A stretch of DNA of 18,724 nucleotides from SAT2750 sp964476375 (lineage in GTDB: Bacteria > Planctomycetota > Planctomycetia > Pirellulales > Pirellulaceae), in NCBI GenBank assembly GCA_964476375.1, contig CAYYZW010000152.1:1-18724 (forward strand), in the 5' to 3' direction. Within the stretch, counting starts at the first letter, position 1, and each line of letters opens with the position of its first letter. This document shows positions 1-6,800 of this stretch, in pieces. The translations under genes were made by a program, and so were the position numbers. The notes under the pieces were generated by a model. It ran no database searches and was not told the origin of the DNA. It saw nothing but the letters and a program-made list of their open reading frames with translations.

Positions 1-133
1 CCCCGAGCCGGGCGACGATCCGGAAGGAACCCCCGAGCCGGGCGACGATCCGGAAGGAACCCCCGAGCCGGGCGACGACCCGGAAGGAACCCCCGAACCG
101 GGCGCTGATCCGGAAGGGACCCCCGAGCCGGGA
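1..133 (+). repeat. 30-bp in-frame tandem repeat (PEPGDDPEGT)
   Basis: Copies begin at 1, 31, 61 and 91, with a partial copy at 121. The first two are identical, the third has one change (position 79), the fourth has four, and the fifth diverges after about 13 bases. Each unit encodes the acidic, proline-rich decapeptide PEPGDDPEGT, so copy-number change keeps the frame. The array runs off the left edge, so its full length is unknown. There are no spacers, so it is not CRISPR. Confidence 0.95.
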
Positions 134-1252
134 GAACCAGAAGCCGGGGAACCGATGCTGGAGAACGAACTGGCACAGGAGGTTCAGGAATTGGCCGAAC
201 GTCAGGAAGCGGTGGCCGAGCAGCTCGAAGCCCTGAACGAGGGGAACATTGAAGAAGCAATTGAGCTTCTGCAGGAACAGCTTGCAATGGAGGCAGAAGA
301 GCTTGCGGAGGAAGTAGCCAACCTGAATCAGCAGGTGGAGGCCATGAACCAGGCCGAGCCTGCCCAGCAGGCAACCGAGCAGGCGACAGAGCAATCGGGC
401 GAGGCAGCCGAGCAGGCAGAACAGGCCCAGGAGCAGCTGGCCCAGTTGACACCGGCCCCCATGCCGGGTGAAGCACCACCGGAAGGAGCTCCGCCGGAAC
501 CTGCCGAGGGAAGTCCGGAGCCGGGAGAAGAGCCCGCCGAGGGATCTCCGATGCCGCTGAGCGAGGCGGAAATGCAGGAGGCACTGGCCCAGGCACAAGG
601 TGCCCAGGACCAGGCTGCCCAGCAGCTGCAGAGCACGGCAGAATCGCTCCAGCAATTCGGTGAGCAGGTAGAAGCACAACTGGCAAACCTGGGAACCATG
701 CCCGAGGGCCAGCCATTGCCGGCAGAAACCGATCCGCTGCTGGAGGCTTTTGAACAGGCGGCCGAGGCAGCGGAGGAGTTGTCCGATGCAGGGGAGGGAA
801 CCCCCATGCCCGCCAATTCGGAAGAGGCAGCCGAAGCAGCCAGTGAAGCGGCTGAAGCACTTGCGGATGCCGCCTTGCAGGCCGCCACGGAAGCGGGCGT
901 GCCTTCCAACCAGGTGTCTCCCAGTAATGCTCCCCCGTCGAACCAGCTTGGCCAGCAGCAAGGGCAGCCATCCCAGACACCGGCGACGCCGGCCCAGCAG
1001 GCTGCTCCCGGGCAGGGAGAACAGGGGCGGCAGGGTGGTACGATGGAGAACACGACCGAGCAGGTGTTACGGAAATACAAGATTTCCAGGAGTGACTGGT
1101 TGCGGCTTCCGGGCCGACTGAAGAACCAGATCATGCAGGCAGAGGCCCGGGGTGTTCCGGAAGAATATCGAGAGCTGGTGCGTCGGTACTTCAGCGAACT
1201 CGCCCGCAAGGGAGCCTCGGCAAAGGGAGGGGGAAATAATGGCTCAGAGTAA
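2..1252 (+). CDS. Coiled-coil, Ala/Gln/Glu/Pro-rich DUF4175-like protein, 5' end outside window
   Basis: The frame is open to the left edge, so the N-terminus is missing; 416 residues are visible and the first ATG at 155 is internal. The order is decapeptide repeats PEPGDDPEGT (visible residues 1-45), a Glu/Gln/Leu/Ala-rich coiled-coil stretch (about 52-135), a Pro/Gly/Glu-rich linker (about 135-180), a second Ala/Gln/Glu-rich region, and a conserved-looking C-terminal tail (about 346-416) with YKISRSDWLRLPGRLKNQI and PEEYRELVRRYFSELA. That tail recalls the end of large planctomycete membrane proteins annotated DUF4175, found in clusters with MoxR ATPase, DUF58 and VWA genes; this is recognition from memory, and those partners are not visible here. 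The stop overlaps the next gene by 14 bp, suggesting translational coupling. The coding frame is certain; the family is tentative and the function unknown. Confidence 0.75.
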   Translation, partial: PEPGDDPEGTPEPGDDPEGTPEPGDDPEGTPEPGADPEGTPEPGEPEAGEPMLENELAQEVQELAERQEAVAEQLEALNEGNIEEAIELLQEQLAMEAEELAEEVANLNQQVEAMNQAEPAQQATEQATEQSGEAAEQAEQAQEQLAQLTPAPMPGEAPPEGAPPEPAEGSPEPGEEPAEGSPMPLSEAEMQEALAQAQGAQDQAAQQLQSTAESLQQFGEQVEAQLANLGTMPEGQPLPAETDPLLEAFEQAAEAAEELSDAGEGTPMPANSEEAAEAASEAAEALADAALQAATEAGVPSNQVSPSNAPPSNQLGQQQGQPSQTPATPAQQAAPGQGEQGRQGGTMENTTEQVLRKYKISRSDWLRLPGRLKNQIMQAEARGVPEEYRELVRRYFSELARKGASAKGGGNNGSE

Positions 1253-2309
1253 GAACCTCCTGCTGCGGGTTTTCCTGTCGCTGCTGGTCATCCTGTCCGT
1301 TGTCCTGGATGGTCAGCGGACGGCTCGCTCGGACGAGGAATCGGAGGCATTACTCAAGTACAAGGAACCGATCGATACCTCTGTCGACAAGGCGCTCAAT
1401 TACCTGGCGACGCAGCAGGCAGAGAATGGCTCCTTTCCGGGACAGTACGGCCAGACGACGGCGGTGGCAGCCCTCTCGGGAATGGCATTTCTCTCCAAGG
1501 GATACACACCCGGCCTGGGCCCCTATGGCGAGAACATCGACCGTTGTATTGATTTTGTACTTTCCAATGAACAGGTGCGTGATGGAAAGCCGTCTGGTTA
1601 CCTGCTGCACTCGGCCCAGGGGAAAATGTACGCGCATTGCATTTCCACGCTGTTTCTCTCGGAAGTGTCCGGCATGGTCGATCCAGAACGACAGGCGAGG
1701 ATTGATGATGTGCTTCCTCGTGCCCTTTCCCTGATTCTTACCGCACAGCGCGTTCCCAAGGACGCCCGTTTCAAGGGAGGCTGGCGCTACGAGCCACAGA
1801 GCCGCGATGCAGATCTTTCCCTGACAGGCAGGGCCATCTTGGCACTCCGGTCGGCTCTCCTGAACGGCGCTGCTATCCCGATCGAGTCCATTGATGAAGC
1901 AGTGAATTTTGTTGTTCGCTGCCAGCCTCCCGGCGCCAAGGGTGAAAAGGGATTTAGTTACCAGCCCTCCCAGGGAGGCAAACCCGCCATGACCGGTGTG
2001 GGCATTCTCTGCCTGATGCTCTGTGGTCGTCATGACGACCAGATGCTGCCCCGCGCGGGAGATTACATGCTGACCCAGAATCTCAACCAGCGCTGGGGTG
2101 GGAGCCATTTTTTCTACGGCATCTACTATTGCAGCCAGGCCAGCTTTCAACTTGGAGGCAAGTACTGGGATAGCTGGGCAACCGGAATGTACGAGAATTC
2201 CCTGCAGCACCAGCAGCAGAGTGGTAGCTGGGGGGATCCCTACAAGACAGCGATGACGGTGCTTGCCCTGACGGTCTCCTACCGTCAGCTTCCGGTCTAC
2301 CAGCGGTAG
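1239..2309 (+). CDS. Secreted alpha/alpha-toroid protein with prenyltransferase/squalene-oxidase-like repeats
   Basis: 356 aa. The ATG at 1239 is chosen because a purine-rich AGGGAGGGGG site lies just upstream and the protein then begins with a basic-hydrophobic signal segment (residues 1-25, LLLRVFLSLLVILSVV). The in-frame extension to 1152 would run inside the upstream gene. Repeated helical motifs with a QxxxGSF/GGW/GSWGD pattern occur at about 57-85, 179-205, 245-262, 285-306 and 328-346, as in squalene cyclase and prenyltransferase-beta repeats. The DxDD protonation motif of squalene-hopene cyclases is absent, so a cyclase reaction is unlikely; a structural or binding role in the envelope is an inference. 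It overlaps the coiled-coil gene by 14 bp and ends 1 bp from the convergent HIT gene. Confidence 0.88.
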   Translation: MAQSKNLLLRVFLSLLVILSVVLDGQRTARSDEESEALLKYKEPIDTSVDKALNYLATQQAENGSFPGQYGQTTAVAALSGMAFLSKGYTPGLGPYGENIDRCIDFVLSNEQVRDGKPSGYLLHSAQGKMYAHCISTLFLSEVSGMVDPERQARIDDVLPRALSLILTAQRVPKDARFKGGWRYEPQSRDADLSLTGRAILALRSALLNGAAIPIESIDEAVNFVVRCQPPGAKGEKGFSYQPSQGGKPAMTGVGILCLMLCGRHDDQMLPRAGDYMLTQNLNQRWGGSHFFYGIYYCSQASFQLGGKYWDSWATGMYENSLQHQQQSGSWGDPYKTAMTVLALTVSYRQLPVYQR

Positions 2310-2310
2310 C

Positions 2311-2655
2311 CTACCCGGGAGGCCATTGCATTGGCCGATCGGCAAGCAGGTGGAAATGAAGGTGGTCGACAGTCTGGCCTCCATCCGCTCCACAGTTGAC
2401 GACTACCCGGTAGCCGTTGTCCAGTCCCAGTTCACGAGCCAGGTTACGGATCACCAGGTGACAATGCCCTACCAGTGCCTGGTCCTCGTCTTCCAGCGCA
2501 TCAAGGGAAGGGATTTCCTTGCGGGGAATGACGAGCAGGTGCGTCGGTGCCTGGGGTTGAATATCCGTGAAAGCCAGGCAGAGGTCATCCTCATAGACGA
2601 TCTCCGCCGGAATGTCACCGTCAATGATTCGCTTGAAAATAGTCGGTTCCGTCAA
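2311..2655 (-). CDS. HIT-family nucleotide hydrolase/transferase (HINT type)
   Basis: 114 aa when read from a TTG at 2655. HIT proteins hydrolyse or transfer nucleoside phosphoramidate or phosphate groups; the HINT branch acts on purine nucleoside phosphoramidates in the cytoplasm. The triad motif is clear: H98-L-H100-F-H102-L-L, preceded by DGGQTVD, with the usual C-terminal WPPG. Family members usually begin close to the segment read here as TEPTIFKRIIDGDIPAEIVYEDD, which fits the TTG start and its strong GGAGGAGA site. The upstream ATG at 2688 would add 11 residues; it overlaps the stop of the Trm112-like gene as ATGA, so coupled initiation there cannot be excluded. Last gene of a three-gene minus-strand run. 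Confidence 0.93.
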   Translation of the reverse strand: MTEPTIFKRIIDGDIPAEIVYEDDLCLAFTDIQPQAPTHLLVIPRKEIPSLDALEDEDQALVGHCHLVIRNLARELGLDNGYRVVVNCGADGGQTVDHLHFHLLADRPMQWPPG

Positions 2656-2660
2656 TTCGC

Positions 2661-2668
2661 TCTCCTCC
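2661..2668 (-). promoter_or_regulatory. Shine-Dalgarno site deciding the TTG start of the HIT gene
   Basis: Read on the minus strand this is GGAGGAGA, five bases before TTG at 2655. The competing ATG at 2688 has only GAAGA before it. This favours the rarer TTG codon and gives a protein of the normal family length. Confidence 0.7.
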
Positions 2669-2684
2669 AGAAAACAGGGGACGA

Positions 2685-2960
2685 TCATTCTTCAAGGTAT
2701 TGAATGTCGAGTCCGGACAGGTCCAGAGCGTCGTCTGGATTCAGGTTGGGAATTCCCCCATGGATCGGGAGTGCCCAGCTTCGGTCGTCGTTCAGCAGGG
2801 CCCCATCCATCGAGATCTCGAGCGCCTGGTGCAGGCGAGAGGTCAGCTTCCGTTGCTCGACCAGCCTGTTGAGTTGTCCGAGAACCCGCGCATCAGCCAG
2901 GGACAACGGCGAATACGTGATCGGACAGCGTAGCAGGGCAAGCAGTTCGGGATCAACCAT
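2685..2960 (-). CDS. Trm112-like (UPF0434/YcaR family) small protein
   Basis: 91 aa from ATG at 2960. The pattern MVDPELLALLRCPITYSPLSLAD, a middle segment L-N-R-L-V-E-Q-R, and DRSWALPIHGGIPNLNPDDAL matches the compact Trm112 fold. Known Trm112 proteins activate SAM-dependent methyltransferases, and the bacterial UPF0434 branch is little studied. Only one cysteine (in LLRCP) remains of the zinc-binding set, so metal binding is unlikely. A longer in-frame reading to 3167 has Arg/Cys-rich shadow-like sequence in the neighbouring gene's region and is rejected. No strong Shine-Dalgarno is visible. The stop overlaps the first possible HIT start (ATGA), and the gap to the upstream 103-aa gene is 37 bp, so one operon is likely. 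Confidence 0.85.
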   Translation of the reverse strand: MVDPELLALLRCPITYSPLSLADARVLGQLNRLVEQRKLTSRLHQALEISMDGALLNDDRSWALPIHGGIPNLNPDDALDLSGLDIQYLEE

Positions 2961-2997
2961 GGACGGTATGATACCATCGGCGCTGTTGAAAGAGCAG

Positions 2998-3309
2998 TCA
3001 GAAGGGGTTCCGGGCTTCGCTTGCTGCCTGGGACGGCCGGCGCCTGGATTTCTCTTCGTGGAACCATTGCTTGGTGAGCGACTCGAAAATCTCGGGAGTC
3101 TCGTATCGCACCACGTTGTCATCCTCCGACATGGGGCCGACCAGCCCCCGCAGAAGAGGTTCGCCACGAAGTGTCAGGTCGGTGCTGCAGTCGTCAACCC
3201 CGATCTTGGGGTAGTCCTTCAGCAGTGCCTTTTGAGAGAGGTAATCTTTCATCCTCAGGTCGTTGTTCGGGCTTCGCATGACAACGCGGTAGGTTCTTTT
3301 CTTGGCCAT
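2998..3309 (-). CDS. Small basic protein of unknown function
   Basis: 103 aa from ATG at 3309 (MAKKRTYRVVMRSPNND). I do not recognise a domain. It starts with a Lys/Arg-rich strand-like segment, has an acidic middle (SEDDNVVRYETPEIFESL), and ends in a basic, probably disordered tail. There is no signal peptide or membrane segment, so a cytoplasmic location is expected. It is kept as a gene because it is collinear with the Trm112-like and HIT genes, has a CAGGG site upstream, and its sequence looks folded rather than like a GC-rich shadow. It would be the first gene of that operon; no clear promoter was seen upstream. Confidence 0.7.
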   Translation of the reverse strand: MAKKRTYRVVMRSPNNDLRMKDYLSQKALLKDYPKIGVDDCSTDLTLRGEPLLRGLVGPMSEDDNVVRYETPEIFESLTKQWFHEEKSRRRPSQAASEARNPF

Positions 3310-3538
3310 CGTTTTGCCCTGTTTCCAGAATGAATAAATCTCGGGGGTAATGGAAACTATCGTCTTCTGGAGATGGCAATACCGAGTATTCCTGGCCGGG
3401 GAGGTACAGCGGGTGAAAATGTAACAACCGGAAGATCATGCACCAGCCAACCTGTCTGCCCTGATTCCTTCGATAGAAAGGACGGTTGCAGCGATTGTAG
3501 GGATCGCCACGGAATAAACCTGCCATGGCATGTCCCAC

Positions 3539-3568
3539 TTGCTCTGGAAAGACCCGCTGATTTAACAT
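3539..3568 (+). promoter_or_regulatory. Possible promoter of tRNA-Ser
   Basis: TTGCTC (3539-3544) and TAACAT (3563-3568) are separated by 18 bases; they match the sigma-70 consensus at 3/6 and 4/6 positions. The tRNA begins 16 bases after the -10-like box, a sensible distance. The match is weak. I see no gene in 3310-3538. Confidence 0.35.
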
Positions 3569-3583
3569 GTGAGGAGCGAACCG

Positions 3584-3666
3584 GGAGGGTACGCGAATTG
3601 GCTAGCAGCCTGATTCGAAATCAGGTGCCCCGCAAGGGGTTGAGGGTTCGAGTCCCTTGCCCTCCG
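3584..3666 (+). tRNA. tRNA-Ser, anticodon CGA
   Basis: An 83-nt class II cloverleaf. The acceptor GGAGGGT (3584-3590) pairs with GCCCTCC (3659-3665), with one G-U at the seventh pair, and is followed by discriminator G. The anticodon stem CCTGA/TCAGG encloses TTCGAAA, giving anticodon CGA, which reads UCG serine codons. The long variable arm folds as CCCC-GCAA-GGGG. The T arm is GAGGG-TTCGAGT-CCCTT. The long variable arm and discriminator G are serine identity features. CCA is not encoded. The D arm is weak (GC/GC plus an imperfect extension) and position 8 would be A rather than U. Confidence 0.88.
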
Positions 3667-3681
3667 CTTTTCCAGCGATCC

Positions 3682-3704
3682 GGGGTCATCCGCCTGATGG
3701 CCCC
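3682..3704 (+). terminator. GC-rich hairpin downstream of tRNA-Ser
   Basis: GGGGTCATC (3682-3690) and GATGGCCCC (3696-3704) form a 9-bp stem with one U-G pair and a 5-base loop, 16 bases after the tRNA. No strong U tract follows, and CCCCG/CGGGG at 3703-3714 offers an alternative fold. It may stop or process the tRNA transcript. A perfect palindrome GGGCCGGCCC (3793-3802) lies directly beyond the stop of the convergent minus-strand gene. Confidence 0.4.
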
Positions 3705-3802
3705 CCGGTCGGGGCAGTCTCATCTCCATTCGCCCTGGCCTGCCATGCTGCCCTGGAGCCTGGTCGGGGAACTTCGGGAGGGAATCCCTGTTGGGCCGGC
3801 CC

Positions 3803-6800
3803 CTATCGGTAGAAGGGGAAAAGCTGGCGTGGCTCGTAGCGTTTCCAGAATTCCTCCAGCGTTGCCTGGATGGAATTTGACTGGATCTCGACCGCCGGAA
3901 CCTCTGCCACGCGTGGTTCGTTGCGGGGCACGAACTGTTTCAGGTAATGCGGCCAGTAGCCTTGCAGGAACTGCTCGCAATCGGACACCTGGCCATTGGT
4001 CTGGTGTGAGTAGGCCAGCGCGATACTGCGCAGCAATTCCCGCTGCTCGGATTGCTGGAACCAGGTATCGTAGACCTGGACATGATCAATCCAGACCTGG
4101 CCCTCGGACATCAGGTCAAAACCGATCCTCAGTTCGGTCAGCCCTTCGATTGGCAGGTCATCCACCAGTAAAAGGAACTCGGTCCAGGTGGTGCCTATTT
4201 TCCGGACTCGGGCCGGGGACTGGCCTTCCTCGGTATGTCCAACCGTGCGTGGACGGTAATAGACCTTGCCGTGGAGTTTTCCCTCGATGGCAATCCGTAA
4301 TGCCGGCTGATGTGCCTCGTTGGGGACTCGTAGCCATGCCGAGACGGCAATCCTGCCTGTGCGGGGAGGGGAAAAAGGGGCGCTGCGAATCCAGAGCGGG
4401 CCGCTGGATCGTGGACCACGGATCATGGTCAGGGATCGTTTTCCTTCCGGGCCACCAGGGCGTTCCACGATTTCCACGTCTGCGTCGGGGATCGAGTTGG
4501 AAACCCAGCCGACCGGGGCCGGGCTTTCCGCCGGGCGGCGGCGGGTGTTGTCGGGAATCGCGAGCTCCCGGATCAATTCGAAACCGGGATTGGCCAACAG
4601 GGTGATTGGTTTTCGCTGGTCCAGCAAATTCGCGAGGTAGTTGACATCATGGATTTCTCTCTGCAGGTCCCGTCTGACGTGTTGATCGAACGAGATCTTG
4701 AGATCGTCGATGGAGAAACGAGGGCTGGAGAGGTGTGCGGCGTGCAGGTCATAGGGTTCCAGTTCGACCTTCCACTGGATCTCCTGGCCATGGCGTTGGA
4801 ATCGGGAGCCTGCCCTTCCATCCAGCGGACTGGGCAGGCTGGAGCCGGGAAGCGTGATCATCAGGGTTGCCTGGACAGGCCAGGGGGCAGTATTGAGTAG
4901 GTAGACAAAGGAATCGGTCTCCTGCCGCATCTGGCGGACCAGCACCGGCTGAGAGGATGGCCCCTCCTGGAAAGGGCCCGCGGGGAGTTGTGAGAATGTC
5001 TGGAAGAGCTGCCGGGTGGCGGCCTCCTGCCCCAGCGGTAATGTCCAGCCGCCGTTCACCAGGACCGGCACGTCTCGCTTTGCCAGGGCCTGGACGAGGT
5101 GGCGGCGGGCAGCGCTTCCGGCGGCGGGGATGGTGGCGACCAGAAGGGTCTTGGCGTTCCTGGCGGCGGTCATGTGGCGTGAATCAAAGTCGGCAAGTTG
5201 CCGGACTTGCGGTGCATGGAAGAACTGTGCCCCGGCCTGTGCCGGGAGAGCCGGGTCCGTCGATGGCTGGAGGGGTCCTTGCATGACCAGTTGCGTCGCC
5301 TGGTGCTGGATGTTGACCACCGGGGCAGTCAGGGATGGTTCCAGCCAGGTCATGCCAGGCTGGCTGGAAAGGATTGCCGGGTGAATGCCAAGACCCTGCA
5401 GGGCCCCAGGGAGCGAACCTGACTGGGGCAGGCGTGGGCGCAACTGGGAAATGACATGGGGATGATAGAGCAGGTCGGTCGGGCACAGGTAGAGTTGGGT
5501 GCGGGAGAACTGGTTGATCTTTTGAGTTTCGCGCTGCAGATCTTCCTGCATTCCCAGGTACAGGCGTGCCAGCTGCCGGCAGCGCCAGGTCATCCAGCGC
5601 TGTCTCCAGGAAGAGGTGGTCGGATCAACAGCTGCGGTGGGTGGGTTGCCGTTGGTCACCTCATGGACAAATCGTGCACGTGTCCGGCGGTCGATCCCCG
5701 CGTTGTCCCCGGGAAGCTGGGTATACCCGTTTGTGGTCATCTGGATGGCAAGGCCGCCAAAACTGGCATGGTGACCATATTTCCGGGTGATCTCCACGGC
5801 GACTGCTCGCATTGCCTCCTGGACGCGCGAGTCGGTTGGATTGTAGTAAGGGGCCAGTCCTGCCACCGGTGGGTGGATTTCTGTCCAGGATTGAGCCCCG
5901 GGACCTTCGAGCCGGATTCCCGTAGCACCGGCAGGGTCATTGCGAATCTGTTGCTCCAGCTGCGGCAGTGGCATATTGAACTGGAGCGCCGGGATCAGCG
6001 TCAGGCCCTCCCGGTCAAACTGGCGAAAGAGCATCTCCAGTACGTCCTTGCGGACCGGATCCTGGCCGGAGGTGAAGTAGGCGCGGGTCCCGTACTTGGG
6101 AGTGCCTGGCGCGATACGGCTGGGATAGAGCGTGCCCCCGTCACAACGAGCCGGGATGATGGCAGCATTGTAGCCGGCATGGGGGAGGTAACGGACCAGC
6201 CTTTCTCCACCCTGGTAGAACCTGGTCCAGCTCTCCAGGTGGGGAGTATTTTCCGGACGGACATTTTGCACGGCCCCGAAATTTTCCGGGAAAAGAGGCT
6301 TGTCGAAGCAGGCGACGACTCGTCGTCCGTCCCGGGGGGCCCGCGTCGGGGACCATCCTCCCCGGCGATGCCGTAGCGTGATTTTCCCGAAAATTGCCGG
6401 CTTGTCAGCCTGGTGGTTGGTGACCAAGACCAGGGGGCTTTTGGTCCTGGGCCAGAAAATCAGCCGGTGATGTTCCGGGCGGAATGTCCGGGCCCAGCGT
6501 GTGGAGGTGATATCGATCCCGGAATCGATTCCGAAGGGGACAACCTGTCCGGATTCATCAGGCTCAACAATACTGATCCCGAGTGTTTGCTTTCGGTCGT
6601 TTGGCACCTCGACTTCCAGCTCGTGCAGTTGGCCGGGGTGGTCCAGTGGCAAGGGAAAGGCCTGCCAGCCTCCCGGTGCCAGTTCGGTCCATTGTTGCTC
6701 ACGATGGATGACGACGGTGGAATGTCCGTTGTCCATCGGTTTCTGGCCCAGTCCCGGGATGATCTTGGCCTGGGGCAGGTTTTTCATCCAGTGCCACCAT

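Noticed and set aside
1..133. CRISPR array
   Set aside because: Units are contiguous 30-bp repeats without spacers and are translated in frame with the following gene.
328..1209. Long minus-strand open frame (293 codons) opposite the coiled-coil gene
   Set aside because: Ser/Ala/Cys-rich, low-complexity shadow produced by the GCA/CAG/GAA codons of the plus-strand gene; no start context or domain.
3584..3666. Allo-tRNA with 8/4 or 9/3 acceptor branch
   Set aside because: Extending the acceptor stem meets a G-G mismatch; the normal 7/5 arrangement pairs well.
3373..4605. Plus-strand open frame of 410 codons
   Set aside because: It runs through the tRNA-Ser gene and the end of the giant minus-strand gene; Arg/Pro/Gly-rich composition typical of an antisense shadow.
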